From contig CADEGF010000043.1 in the NCBI GenBank assembly GCA_902826815.1, positions 1-64,000 on the forward strand: a stretch of DNA of 64,000 bases, given 5' to 3'. This document shows, piece after piece, positions 37,499 to 47,724 of this stretch (the stretch's first letter is position 1; each line of letters starts with the position of its first letter). The position numbers and the translations under genes were made by a program. Under the pieces are notes generated by a model. It was not told the origin of the DNA. It saw only the letters and a program-made list of their open reading frames with translations, and ran no database searches. The stretch comes from an uncultured Mycobacteriaceae bacterium. GTDB lineage: Bacteria; Actinomycetota; Actinomycetes; Mycobacteriales; Mycobacteriaceae.

Positions 37499-38158
37499 GT
37501 GAAGATTGCCAACGAGTTCACCGTCAACGCCCCGATCGAGGATGCGTGGAACGTCCTAACCGATCTCGAGCAGGTCATTCCCCTGATGCCGGGCGCTGCG
37601 ATGACCGGCCGCGAGGGCGATGAGGTGCTTGGCAAGGTCAAGGTCAAGGTCGGCCCCGTGACAAGCGAGTTCAGCGGCAAGGTTCACTTCGTCGAGCAGG
37701 ACGCCACCACGCATCGTGCCGTCATCGACGGGAAGGGTAAGGAAGCGCGCGGCACCGGCAATGCCGCCGCGACCGTCACGGCTCAACTGCATGATGCAGG
37801 CGATCACACCAGGGTCACCGTCGACACCGATCTGAAGATCGTCGGCAAGCTGGCGCAGTTCGGCAGCAGCATGCTCCAACAGGTCTCCGAGAAGCTCCTC
37901 GGGCAGTTCGTCGAATCGCTGGAAGCGAAGCTCGCCGCCGACACCCCGCCTGCTGCACCTGTTCAGAACGGCCAAGCCCCTGCGGCGGTCGAAGCTCCGA
38001 CAAAAGAGGCCGAGCCCATCGACCTGATTCAGCTCGCTGGAGGCAGCGCATTGAAGAAGTTCGGGCCGCCGGTCTTGGGTGCCTTCCTGATGGCGGCGGT
38101 GGTGTTCACGCTTGGACGCCTGCGGATAGCCCGAAAGGGGTGGCGCAGCAGCCGATGA
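37499..38158 (+). CDS. coxG: CoxG, SRPBCC-domain protein with C-terminal membrane anchor
   Basis: 219 aa, GTG 37499 with GAGAGG upstream. Residues about 1-145 form a START/SRPBCC lipid-cavity domain (IANEFTVNAPIEDAWNVLTD; PLMPGAAMTG; VKVKVGPVTSEFSGKV; GKLAQFGSSMLQQVSEKLL). A Pro/Ala/Glu linker (about 148-180) leads to a single C-terminal membrane helix (FGPPVLGAFLMAAVVFTL) with a basic tail. CoxG anchors CO dehydrogenase to the membrane, and in mycobacteria has been reported to carry menaquinone to it. The architecture here fits that role: a quinone-sized cavity on a flexible tether. Confidence 0.9.
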   Translation: MKIANEFTVNAPIEDAWNVLTDLEQVIPLMPGAAMTGREGDEVLGKVKVKVGPVTSEFSGKVHFVEQDATTHRAVIDGKGKEARGTGNAAATVTAQLHDAGDHTRVTVDTDLKIVGKLAQFGSSMLQQVSEKLLGQFVESLEAKLAADTPPAAPVQNGQAPAAVEAPTKEAEPIDLIQLAGGSALKKFGPPVLGAFLMAAVVFTLGRLRIARKGWRSSR

Positions 38159-39366
38159 CTGCGCCGTTCATCCTGCGCGGTGTCGACTTCTCGGCCTTCG
38201 CGGTCGCGTTGGTGGCCAAGCTGCGCGGTGGCGGCGTTGCGGTGTCGGCCGACGGTCCCGCGACCCTGGTGCAGGCGATGCATCACATCCCGCCGCAGTC
38301 GCGCACCGCGCTGTACTGGGCGGCGCGCCTGAGCCTGGTCAATAGGGCCGAAGACCTGGGCCTGTTCGATGCGGTTTTCGACGCGATCTTCGCCGATGCG
38401 TTTTCGCGCCGGATCCAGCCCGAGGACCGCGGATCGTGGCAGCTTGGCGTTCCTGCGCCCGCCAACCGGGGCGCCGACGGCGGCAGCGGCGAAGCCGACG
38501 GGCTGCCGTGGACGACGTTGCCGGCATCGATACGGGCCGCCGAGTTCTCCGATGAGGGGACCGCGGTGCCTGACGCGCTGCCGAGCAGGCTGGTCGCGCT
38601 GGCCGACGAACCGTTCGATCGATTCGACGACGACGACCTGCGCCGCATCGGCACCTGGCTGGAACAGCTGTCCGCAAGCTGGCCTCGGCGACGCAGCATG
38701 CGAAGGGAGGTGCACCGCCGAGGTCGACGAATCGACGTGCGGGAGTCGATGCGATCGGCACGGGAGACCGGATTCGAGGTGCTGCGGCTGAGGCGAACCC
38801 GCCCCCGCCAACGGCCACGGCGCGTCGTGCTGGTGTGCGACGTCAGCAGGTCGATGCGCCCCTACGCGACGATCTACCTTCATCTCATGCGGGCAGCCGC
38901 GCTGCGGCAGAAAGGGGTTCGCCCCGAAGTCTTTGCGTTCTCGACGTCGCTGACCCGGTTGACGCCGACGTTGTCACACCGGTCGGCGGAGGTGGCGCTG
39001 GCGAGGGCCAATGCGAAGGTGGTCGACCGCTACGGCGGTACCCACCTCGGCCGCTGCGTCGGCCGCCTTCTGGCCGCACCACACGGCAGCACGCTGCGGG
39101 GCGCGGTGGTGATCATTGCGTCGGACGGGTGGGACAGTGACCCGCCGGATGTGTTGGAGCATGCGCTGGCGCGGGTTCGGCGCCGGGCCGCGATGGTGGT
39201 GTGGCTCAATCCGCGCGCCGCCCAACCGGGCTTCGAACCGCTCGCGGGTTCCATGGCTGCCGCGCTGCCGTTCTGCGACCTGTTCCTGCCTGCTCACTCG
39301 TTGGCAGGGCTGCGTGACTTCTTCGATGTGCTCAGGATGGTTGCTCGGCCGCAGGCTCGCCCGTAG
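38155..39366 (+). CDS. coxE: CoxE, von Willebrand factor A-domain protein
   Basis: 403 aa from ATG 38155 (ATGA overlap with coxG); GTG 38140 in frame would add MAQQP but has no room for a ribosome site. N-terminal helical region (FILRGVDFSAFAVALVAKLR), a flexible Gly/Asp-rich linker near 110-125, and a C-terminal VWA domain with the metal-ion-dependent adhesion site: VLVCDVSRSMRPYA (DxSxS), the conserved Thr in YGGTHLGR, and IIASDGWDSDPP. CoxE pairs with the CoxD ATPase in maturation of the Mo-Cu centre. Last gene of the cox operon; its end overlaps the convergent DedA gene by 35 bp. Confidence 0.9.
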   Translation: MTAPFILRGVDFSAFAVALVAKLRGGGVAVSADGPATLVQAMHHIPPQSRTALYWAARLSLVNRAEDLGLFDAVFDAIFADAFSRRIQPEDRGSWQLGVPAPANRGADGGSGEADGLPWTTLPASIRAAEFSDEGTAVPDALPSRLVALADEPFDRFDDDDLRRIGTWLEQLSASWPRRRSMRREVHRRGRRIDVRESMRSARETGFEVLRLRRTRPRQRPRRVVLVCDVSRSMRPYATIYLHLMRAAALRQKGVRPEVFAFSTSLTRLTPTLSHRSAEVALARANAKVVDRYGGTHLGRCVGRLLAAPHGSTLRGAVVIIASDGWDSDPPDVLEHALARVRRRAAMVVWLNPRAAQPGFEPLAGSMAAALPFCDLFLPAHSLAGLRDFFDVLRMVARPQARP

Positions 39367-40021
39367 CCCCGCCGGACGCCTTGCCTGCCTTCCTGCGCTT
39401 GCGCCATTCGATGATCATCGGCGTGATGGAGGCGACGGCGATGAGGATGAAGATCGGCTCCAGTAGCTTCTGGATGATCTCGAACTGACCAAGCCCGTAT
39501 CCGAGAAGCGTCAGGCCGACGCCCCACACGACGGCGCCGACGACGTTGAAGAGGGTGAACACGCCGTAACCCATCCTGGCGGCCCCCGCGGTGATCGGCG
39601 CCAGGGTTCGCACGATCGGCACGAAACGCGCGATCACGATCGCGAATGGTCCGCGTTGTTCGAAGAAGGCGTGGGCCTCGTCCAAGTACCGCTGCTTGAG
39701 GACCCGCGCGTTGGGCTTGAACATCGTGGTGCCCACGTACCGGCCGATGAAGTAGCCGACCTGGCCGCCGAGGACGGCGGCGATCGGGATGAAGACAAGC
39801 AGCTGCCACAGCTGGAAATTGGCCTGGCCTGCCGCCGCGGTACCTGCTGCCAGCATTCCCGCCACGAAGAGCAGTGTGTCGCCGGGAAGGACGGGAAAGA
39901 GCACGCCGGACTCGACGAAGATGACCACCAGCAACCCCACAAGGGCCCATGCGCCGAAGTAGCCGATGAGCTTGATCGGGTCCAGGAAATCCGGCATCAA
40001 CATCACCGTGGTGCTGGTCAT
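39332..40021 (-). CDS. DedA-family membrane protein (Rv0364-like)
   Basis: 229 aa, ATG 40021 (MTSTTVMLMPDFLDPIKLIG). DedA/VTT fold: FVESGVLFPVLPGDTLLFVAG (the conserved E and F-P-x-P-G), GGQVGYFIGRYVG, and ARFVPIVRTLAPITAGAARM with the functionally important Arg residues. DedA proteins are proton-dependent transporters or scramblases, several of which recycle undecaprenyl phosphate. The C-terminal tail is basic then acidic and disordered. Neighbour of fba as in M. tuberculosis. Substrate here unknown. Confidence 0.88.
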   Translation of the reverse strand: MTSTTVMLMPDFLDPIKLIGYFGAWALVGLLVVIFVESGVLFPVLPGDTLLFVAGMLAAGTAAAGQANFQLWQLLVFIPIAAVLGGQVGYFIGRYVGTTMFKPNARVLKQRYLDEAHAFFEQRGPFAIVIARFVPIVRTLAPITAGAARMGYGVFTLFNVVGAVVWGVGLTLLGYGLGQFEIIQKLLEPIFILIAVASITPMIIEWRKRRKAGKASGGATGEPAAEQPS

Positions 40022-40116
40022 GGCTAACCAAGATACCGGCGATCGACCGACGGCCTGCTCAGCGTCCCGCGGCTTGACATACTGCGGGTGGAGAGCTGCC
40101 CAGGAGAGGACTTGCC

Positions 40117-41154
40117 ATGCCCATCGCCACACCCGAGGTCTACGCAGAGATGCTGGCCCGTGCCAAGGAGCACTCGTATGCGTTCCCGGCGATCAACTGC
40201 ACGTCCTCGGAGACGATCAACGCCGCGCTGAAGGGTTTCGCGGACGCGGGTAGCGACGGCATCATCCAGTTCTCGACCGGCGGCGCGGAGTTCGGCTCGG
40301 GGCTCGGGATCAAGGACATGGTGACCGGCGCGGTGGCGCTTGCGGAGTTCGCGCACATCGTCGCCGAGAAGTACCCGGTCACGGTCGCGCTGCACACCGA
40401 CCACTGTCCGAAGGACAAGCTCGACACCTATGTCAGGCCCCTGCTCGCGATCTCACAGAAGCGCGTGGCCGACGGCGGCAACCCGCTGATCCAGTCGCAT
40501 ATGTGGGACGGCTCGGCGGTGCCGATCGACGAGAACCTGACGATCGCCAAGGAACTGTTGGCGGCGGCGACCGCTGCCAACATCGTCCTCGAAATCGAGA
40601 TCGGCGTCGTCGGCGGCGAGGAGGACGGTGTCGAGGCCGAGATCAACGAGAAGCTCTACACCACGCCGGAGGATTTCGAGAAGACCATCGAAGCGCTCGG
40701 TGCGGGCGAGCACGGTAAGTATCTGTTGGCCGCGACGTTCGGCAACGTGCACGGCGTCTACAAGCCGGGCAACGTCAAGCTGCGCCCCGACATCCTGCAG
40801 CAGGGCCAGAAGGTGGCCGCCGCCAAGCTCGGATTAACCGAGGAGGCAATGCCTTTCGACTTCGTGTTCCACGGCGGCTCCGGCTCGCTGAAATCGGAGA
40901 TCGAGGAGTCGCTGCGCTACGGCGTGGTCAAGATGAACGTCGACACCGACACCCAGTACGCGTTCACCCGCCCGGTCGCAGGTCATATGCTCGCCAACTA
41001 CGACGGCGTGCTGAAGGTCGACGGCGAGGTCGGCAACAAGAAGGTCTACGACCCGCGCAGTTACATGAAGAAGGCGGAGGCCTCGATGTCGGAGCGCATC
41101 GTCGAGGCGTGCAACGACCTGCACAGCGCGGGCAGGAGCGTGTCGGCCGGCTAG
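40117..41154 (+). CDS. fba: Class II fructose-bisphosphate aldolase
   Basis: 345 aa, ATG 40117 preceded by GGAGAGGA. Zn-dependent aldolase of glycolysis and gluconeogenesis, cleaving fructose 1,6-bisphosphate to DHAP and glyceraldehyde 3-phosphate. Class IIA features: VALHTDHCPKD with the catalytic Asp and a Zn-binding His, EIEIGVVGGEEDGV, AATFGNVHGVYKPGN with the second Zn His, and FVFHGGSGS with the third His and the phosphate-binding Gly/Ser; the terminal NVDTDTQYAFTRPV segment binds the other phosphate. Length and motifs match Rv0363c. Likely essential. Stop overlaps the convergent Rv0361-like gene by 3 bp. Confidence 0.97.
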   Translation: MPIATPEVYAEMLARAKEHSYAFPAINCTSSETINAALKGFADAGSDGIIQFSTGGAEFGSGLGIKDMVTGAVALAEFAHIVAEKYPVTVALHTDHCPKDKLDTYVRPLLAISQKRVADGGNPLIQSHMWDGSAVPIDENLTIAKELLAAATAANIVLEIEIGVVGGEEDGVEAEINEKLYTTPEDFEKTIEALGAGEHGKYLLAATFGNVHGVYKPGNVKLRPDILQQGQKVAAAKLGLTEEAMPFDFVFHGGSGSLKSEIEESLRYGVVKMNVDTDTQYAFTRPVAGHMLANYDGVLKVDGEVGNKKVYDPRSYMKKAEASMSERIVEACNDLHSAGRSVSAG

Positions 41155-42050
41155 TTGGTCGGCGCCTGGCAGATCTTCCACTGGTCGTCACGGAACTGCA
41201 GGTCGAAGCTGCGAGTGGACCGGGTTTGCGGCGCATACGCCATGAACGTCGTCACGTTGGCCTCGGCGTGGTCGTCGTTGACCACGACCTGGTCGATGCT
41301 GGCCACCACCGGGTACTGCTTGGCCGCGGCGACCCTGGCGTGGGTGTCGGCCCAGGCCCGGTCGTCGTAGTTCACGTAGCTGTCGCGGGTGGTGCCGCAG
41401 GTGATGCTGCGCAGCGTCGCCAGGTCGCCGTTCTGCACCGCGACGTCGAAGTTCTCGATCGTCGAGCGGACCTTTTCCTCCTGCGACTCCTTGGAATCGG
41501 AGCCGCGGGTCAACAACAGGGTGCCGAGTATTGCGACCGCCGCGAGCGCGGCGATCACCAACACCAGTGCCACCACCCAGCCCCAGCTGCGTCGGCGACC
41601 AGGAGGCGGCGGAGGCGGGGGCGCGTCGCCGCGCGGCGGAATCATCTGCGGCGCTGCCGGTCCGTTGGGCGGGATCGGGTGTGTCGGCGTCGCGATGATC
41701 TCGGTGGCCGGGTCGGGCGCCCGTTCGATGAACTTCGTCGCCGACGAGTCCATGCCAGAGGGTGCGGTGAAGCGCCGCTCCTCCTCCGGCTCCTCGTGCG
41801 AAGAATCGGGGTGCTGTGTGCCGGTCTCCTCGACCGCCATCACCTCGGTGGGGTGCTCCTCGACGATCGGCGCCTGGTCGTCGTCGATGGCGGGCGCCGC
41901 CGCGGTGGGGGCATCGTGATCGTCCTCCGGCGGCCGCGTCTCCCCGGCAGGCTGCTCTGCACCGTCGTCGGGAGCCGATGCGTCGTTCGGCCCGTCCGCT
42001 GATTCCGCGGCCGGTTCATCTCCCTGGTCGGGCCCTGATGGGTTCGACAT
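41151..42050 (-). CDS. Rv0361-like single-pass membrane protein
   Basis: 299 aa, ATG 42050. The first ~165 residues are a disordered, acidic then Pro-rich cytoplasmic region (SADGPNDASAPDDGAEQPAG; a run of seven Pro near residue 145). One membrane helix follows (WVVALVLVIAALAAVAILGT), then a ~110-residue extracytoplasmic domain (VRSTIENFDVAVQNGDLATL; SITCGTTRDSYVNYDD; RSFDLQFRDDQWKICQAPTN) of the NTF2-like DUF4878 type with a probable Cys-Cys bridge. The smaller protein at 57196 has a similar C-terminal end (W-K-x-C). Function unknown; conserved beside fba. Confidence 0.8.
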   Translation of the reverse strand: MSNPSGPDQGDEPAAESADGPNDASAPDDGAEQPAGETRPPEDDHDAPTAAAPAIDDDQAPIVEEHPTEVMAVEETGTQHPDSSHEEPEEERRFTAPSGMDSSATKFIERAPDPATEIIATPTHPIPPNGPAAPQMIPPRGDAPPPPPPPGRRRSWGWVVALVLVIAALAAVAILGTLLLTRGSDSKESQEEKVRSTIENFDVAVQNGDLATLRSITCGTTRDSYVNYDDRAWADTHARVAAAKQYPVVASIDQVVVNDDHAEANVTTFMAYAPQTRSTRSFDLQFRDDQWKICQAPTN

Positions 42051-42130
42051 CCCTGCAGCAGTCCTCCCGTGCCGACGAGCTTCGACGGTCTGATGAGTCG
42101 AGCTTAATTGCCCCACGGCACAATAGGTGT

Positions 42131-42547
42131 ATGACGCGGATGGGTGATCTTCTGGGACCGGATCCGGTTCGTCTTCCCGGCGACAGTGCGGCAGAGGCGG
42201 AACTGGCAGCCAACGAGAATCCGGCGATCGTCGCCGCCGCGCATCCGACCGCGTCGGTGGCGTGGGCGGCGCTCGCCGAGGATGCGTTGGCCGACGAGAA
42301 GGTGATCACCGCGTACGCCTATGCCCGCACCGGCTATCACCGCGGCCTTGACCAGTTGCGCCGCAACGGCTGGAAGGGTTTTGGGCCGGTTCCGTACTCG
42401 CATGAGCCCAACCGCGGCTTCCTGCGGTGCGTGGCGGTGCTCGCAAAGGCCTCGGACGCGATCGGCGAATCCGACGAGTACGCGCGTTGCCTCGATCTGC
42501 TCGACGACTGCGATCCCGCTGCGCGCGCCGAACTGGGCTTGGCCTGA
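42131..42547 (+). CDS. DUF3151 family protein (Rv0360c-like)
   Basis: 138 aa, ATG 42131; ATG 42140 is an alternative. DUF3151 signature: LLGPDPVRLPGD at the N-terminus, then a helical repeat-like region (VAWAALAEDALADEKVITAY; AYARTGYHRGLDQLRRNGWK; GFLRCVAVLAKASDAIGE) reminiscent of a TPR-like fold. Conserved in actinobacteria, function unknown. A CACAAT -10-like hexamer ends 7 nt before the ATG, so it may be leaderless. Divergent from the Rv0361-like gene. Confidence 0.85.
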   Translation: MTRMGDLLGPDPVRLPGDSAAEAELAANENPAIVAAAHPTASVAWAALAEDALADEKVITAYAYARTGYHRGLDQLRRNGWKGFGPVPYSHEPNRGFLRCVAVLAKASDAIGESDEYARCLDLLDDCDPAARAELGLA

Positions 42548-42571
42548 TTGTCGGCTCGACCGGCGGCGTAA

Positions 42572-43465
42572 CTACCAGCTCGCCTCGCAGTTGCAGTCGC
42601 CTGCGGCGTCGGGCGTCTCGATCTGGACCGTCGCGTGTTCCAGCCCGCGAGCGGTCAGCACGGCCTTTGCCTCGTCGAGCACCTTCGCCGAATCCGAGGT
42701 CGATGTCAGGTGCGCGGTGACCATGTCCTTGCCTGGCACCAGCGTCCACACGTGCAGGTCGTGCACCTCGGTGACGCCGTCGAGAGCGCACAGTGCCTTT
42801 CGCAGCTCCTGGACGTCGATGTGGGATGGCGAGGATTCGGACAGGATGCGCAGCGCCGCCCGCGCGAGCGAGATCGCGCGCGGCAGAACCCACAGCGCCA
42901 CGAGAACGGCGACCACGACGTCGGCGTATGGCCAGTCGGTCGTGACCGTGACGATGCCTGCGATCAGCACGCCGATGCTGCCAACGGTGTCGGCGACGAC
43001 CTCCATATAGGCGCCCTTGACCGCGAGGCTGCTCTCGGAATGGGAACGCAACAGCATCACCACGACGGCGTTCGCGAGAAGGCCTGCGAGCGCGACGACG
43101 ATCATCGGCACACCGGGGACGTCGGGCGCGTCACCTAACCGCTCGAACGCCTCGTAGAGGATGAAACCGGCCACGCACAGCAGCAGCACGGCGTTGGCGA
43201 CCGCGGTGAACACCTCGGCGCGGTGCCAGCCGTAGGTCCGCTTGGCGGACGCGTTGCCGTGCCGGGCAAGCAGCACCGCGGTCAGGCCCATGAACATGGC
43301 CACCAGGTCGGTCAGCATGTGGCCCGCATCGGCCAGCAACGCGATCGAATTGATCAGCAGCGCGGTGGTCAGCTCGACGACGAAGAAGACCGAAAGGATG
43401 CCCGCCGCGATGAGCATCCGGCTGACACGCGTGTCGGCGCCTCCGTGATCGTGGCCCGCACCCAT
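42572..43465 (-). CDS. Cation diffusion facilitator (CDF) metal exporter
   Basis: 297 aa, ATG 43465 with a His-rich start (MGAGHDHGGA). Six membrane helices and a C-terminal cytoplasmic metal-binding domain (ELRKALCALDGVTEVHDLHV). Transport-site residues in helix 2 are His49 and Asp53 (ADAGHMLTD); in helix 5 the usual His-x3-Asp is Glu155-x3-Asp159 (YMEVVADTVGS), which may change selectivity away from Zn. The tail ends CNCEASW. Proton-driven efflux of a divalent metal (Zn, Co, Ni, Fe or Mn). A perfect 7-bp inverted repeat sits 12 bp before the start, as for an ArsR-SmtB sensor target. Not present at this locus in M. tuberculosis, as far as I recall. Confidence 0.88.
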   Translation of the reverse strand: MGAGHDHGGADTRVSRMLIAAGILSVFFVVELTTALLINSIALLADAGHMLTDLVAMFMGLTAVLLARHGNASAKRTYGWHRAEVFTAVANAVLLLCVAGFILYEAFERLGDAPDVPGVPMIVVALAGLLANAVVVMLLRSHSESSLAVKGAYMEVVADTVGSIGVLIAGIVTVTTDWPYADVVVAVLVALWVLPRAISLARAALRILSESSPSHIDVQELRKALCALDGVTEVHDLHVWTLVPGKDMVTAHLTSTSDSAKVLDEAKAVLTARGLEHATVQIETPDAAGDCNCEASW

Positions 43466-43476
43466 GCGATCCAATC

Positions 43477-43494
43477 TATGCGTAATGACGCATA
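43477..43494. promoter_or_regulatory. Candidate ArsR-SmtB-type operator for the CDF exporter
   Basis: TATGCGT - AATG - ACGCATA, a perfect 18-bp dyad located 12-29 bp upstream of the CDF start codon and within the 46-bp gap to the M50 gene's stop. Its form and position resemble binding sites of mycobacterial nickel/cobalt sensors of the ArsR-SmtB family. No regulator gene is adjacent, so it would act in trans. Confidence 0.5.
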
Positions 43495-43511
43495 TGTCGC
43501 AAGGCGCCGCC

Positions 43512-44291
43512 CTACAGCCAGGCAGACCAGAACTGGGTGAGCCGCAGGCCGCTGCCGACGAGGAAGCGTTCGACGCCGAAGAGGTCGACGAACCAGGCGA
43601 CCACCGCGAAGAAGTAATTGCCGAGCGGCGATGCGATGAACAGAACGAAGAGCACGAGCAGGCCCCACGCTTTGGCGGGCGCAAGGGCGCGTTGGGTGTC
43701 GGGGCTCAGGTGCGGTTCCAGTGCGCCGTAGCCGTCGAGGCCCGGCACCGGCAGCAGGTTGAGCAAAGCCGCGGTCACCTGGAGGAAGCCGGAGAACGCC
43801 ATTCCTGCCCAGAAAACGTTGTGGTCCTGGTCGTAGAACAGCGCCGTGATCGTCAGCAGGATCACGGCGAACGCAACGTTGGTCAGCGGCCCTGCGAGGC
43901 TGACGATCGTCTTCTGCCTCTTGGTCATGAACGACGTCTGGACGTACACCGCCCCGCCCGGTACGCCGATTCCGCCGAGCGCGATGAACACGATGGGAAT
44001 CACCAGCGAGAGCACAGGATGGGTGTACTTCAGCGGGTTCAAGGTCAGATAGCCGCGCATCGCGACACCGTGGTCGCCGAACCGGAATGCGGTGTAGGCG
44101 TGTGCGAACTCGTGCAGACACAGCGATACGACCCAGCCGGCGATGACGAGCGTGAAGACCCCGACATAGGCCAGCGGCTCGATGCTGTCGGCCGCCATCC
44201 ACGCCACTACGCCACCACCGGCGGTGATCGCGACGATCGCCAGGAAGACCGGGCTTGGCCGCACCGATCCAGCAACTACGGGAACATTCAC
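43512..44291 (-). CDS. Site-2-protease-like M50 family membrane peptidase (Rv0359-like)
   Basis: 259 aa, GTG 44291. Polytopic membrane protein with the zinc motif HEFAHAYTAFRFGD (HExxH, about residue 60) and the third ligand in LLNLLPVPGLDGYG (NxxPxPxLDG). Class III M50 peptidase (no PDZ domain), similar to SpoIVFB/rhomboid-size S2P proteins that cleave within the membrane. Last gene of an operon with the Rv0358-like protein and an SDR (gaps of 4 and 9 bp). Substrate unknown. Confidence 0.87.
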   Translation of the reverse strand: MNVPVVAGSVRPSPVFLAIVAITAGGGVVAWMAADSIEPLAYVGVFTLVIAGWVVSLCLHEFAHAYTAFRFGDHGVAMRGYLTLNPLKYTHPVLSLVIPIVFIALGGIGVPGGAVYVQTSFMTKRQKTIVSLAGPLTNVAFAVILLTITALFYDQDHNVFWAGMAFSGFLQVTAALLNLLPVPGLDGYGALEPHLSPDTQRALAPAKAWGLLVLFVLFIASPLGNYFFAVVAWFVDLFGVERFLVGSGLRLTQFWSAWL

Positions 44292-44300
44292 CTCACGAAA

Positions 44301-45110
44301 CTAGCGTGGCCAGTCGCATTCGGTCAGTTCGGCCGAAAGCTTCCACAGTTGCTGCGCGGTATGCGCGTCGCGAGCCTTCCTCAACGGCCTCGTCACTCGA
44401 GGCTTGCCGAACTGTTTGAACACCGGGCATAGATATGTCCCGGCCGGGACGTCCTGCGTCACTCCCATGACGGTGGATTGGGACGCGGTCTTCGCGCTTT
44501 GCGGGAAGTTCTTGAAGAACGCCTGCTTGGAGGACCAGTCGAGGAAGCCGCCGCTGTAGCGGACGATGTTGGTATCGGCGCCGCCGGGATCGACGACGAT
44601 GGCGCGGACGCCCCTTCTGGCGAGTTCGTCGGTGAAGAGCATCACCGCGAGCTTGGACTGGCCGTAGGCGGCCCATTTCGAGTACGGCCGGGTGCGCCAG
44701 TTCAGATCATCCAGGTGCAGCTTGCTGAACATGTGGCTCATGCTCGTGACCGAGACGACCCTTTCGGTGATCCGGTCGCCGAGAAGGCAGGTCAACGCGA
44801 AGTGGCCGAGGTAGTTCGTGCCCATGTGCATCTCGAAGCCGTCGGCGGTGCGCGAGAGCGGCATGCCGAGGACGCCCGCGTTGTTGACGAGCACATCGAC
44901 GGTTTCCACCGAGTCGGCGAACTTTCGCACGCTGGTCAGGTCGGCCAGATCGAGATGGGCGACCTCGACCTCGCCTGTCATGTCTGCGGCGGCCCGCTCG
45001 GCCTTCGGGATGTCCCGCGCCGCGATCAGCACACTGTGGCCCGCGGCCGCCAACGCCGCCGCTGTCTCCTTGCCGACGCCACTGTTGCCGCCGGTGACGA
45101 TGATTCGCAC
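44301..45110 (-). CDS. Short-chain dehydrogenase/reductase (retinol-dehydrogenase-like)
   Basis: 269 aa, GTG 45110. SDR motifs: IIVTGGNSGVGKETAAAL at the start, LDLADLTSV, VLVNNAGVLGMPLSRTADG, catalytic Ser in RVVSVTSMSHMF and Tyr/Lys in YGQSKLAVMLF, then VVDPGGADTNI. The GNSGVGKE loop and NYLGHFALT stretch resemble the retinol dehydrogenase/WW-oxidoreductase-type subgroup that uses NADP(H). Placed between the Rv0358-like and M50 genes on one strand; in M. tuberculosis those two are direct neighbours, so this SDR looks inserted or lost there. Substrate unknown. Confidence 0.85.
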   Translation of the reverse strand: MRIIVTGGNSGVGKETAAALAAAGHSVLIAARDIPKAERAAADMTGEVEVAHLDLADLTSVRKFADSVETVDVLVNNAGVLGMPLSRTADGFEMHMGTNYLGHFALTCLLGDRITERVVSVTSMSHMFSKLHLDDLNWRTRPYSKWAAYGQSKLAVMLFTDELARRGVRAIVVDPGGADTNIVRYSGGFLDWSSKQAFFKNFPQSAKTASQSTVMGVTQDVPAGTYLCPVFKQFGKPRVTRPLRKARDAHTAQQLWKLSAELTECDWPR

Positions 45111-45114
45111 GCGC

Positions 45115-45714
45115 CTATCTCACCAGCAGCCAGCCTTGCGTGTGGCGATAAAACGTAGATCGGCGAACGATTTTTGGTGCCTCGACGCCGTCGCGCACTG
45201 TGACCGCGCCGGGCGTACCGAGCTGGGCGGCGCGCCCGCCCACCCACCGGCTTCTGCCTGGGCGAATAACGCACGCCCGCAACCCTGGTACCGCCTGCGT
45301 CGGCTCGATGCGAATGCCTGCGACCTCGCCGTCGAACAGCTGCGTGTCGTCGACGATCGCCTCTCCGTGCAACGGTTCGCCGCCGGGACCGCGCCACTCG
45401 GCGGCGCCGACGATGACGTGGCCGGTGTCGTCACGGATCAGCGGCACCCGGCGGGCGGTGCCGTTGCGCGCCCGCCGCGCTGACCTCCATCCGGTGGCGT
45501 GGCCCACCTCGACGTCGAGCCGCTCGGTCCGCAGCAGCCGGGTCAGCACCGAGGCGAGGTCGGCCTCTGTGCCGACGACGATCAGCCGCCCGCAGTCGCC
45601 GACCGCCGAATCGATGTCGTCGGGTCCGGCCACGGGCGCGACCACGAGCCCGGCCAACGGGCGGGGCAGGGATCTGCCGCCGAACAGCAACACCACAACA
45701 TCAGTGATGATCAA
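45115..45714 (-). CDS. Rv0358-like protein of unknown function
   Basis: 199 aa. I chose TTG 45714 (reading LIITDVVVLLFGGRSLPRPL) because AGGAG lies 5 nt upstream; longer frames upstream would overlap the purA promoter and start. The first ~75 residues look Rossmann-like (DDIDSAVGDCGRLIVVGTEA; LASVLTRLLRTERLDVEVGH), followed by a beta-rich part (GHVIVGAAEWRGPGGEPLHG; DDTQLFDGEVAGIRIEPT) and a basic C-terminus. This resembles diacylglycerol-kinase/peptidase M50-neighbour proteins of mycobacteria but no function is established. Divergent from purA, first gene of a three-gene operon. Confidence 0.65.
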   Translation of the reverse strand: MIITDVVVLLFGGRSLPRPLAGLVVAPVAGPDDIDSAVGDCGRLIVVGTEADLASVLTRLLRTERLDVEVGHATGWRSARRARNGTARRVPLIRDDTGHVIVGAAEWRGPGGEPLHGEAIVDDTQLFDGEVAGIRIEPTQAVPGLRACVIRPGRSRWVGGRAAQLGTPGAVTVRDGVEAPKIVRRSTFYRHTQGWLLVR

Positions 45715-45769
45715 CGCGGCTCCTAGCGGTCCAGGGGGACCAGGTCGGATACAGTGGCTCACCGGCTGA

Positions 45770-47720
<1,951 letters not shown>

Positions 47721-47724
<4 letters not shown>

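Noticed and set aside
40074..40102. TTGACA as the fba promoter -35
   Set aside because: No acceptable -10 hexamer at 16-18 nt; not reported as a feature.
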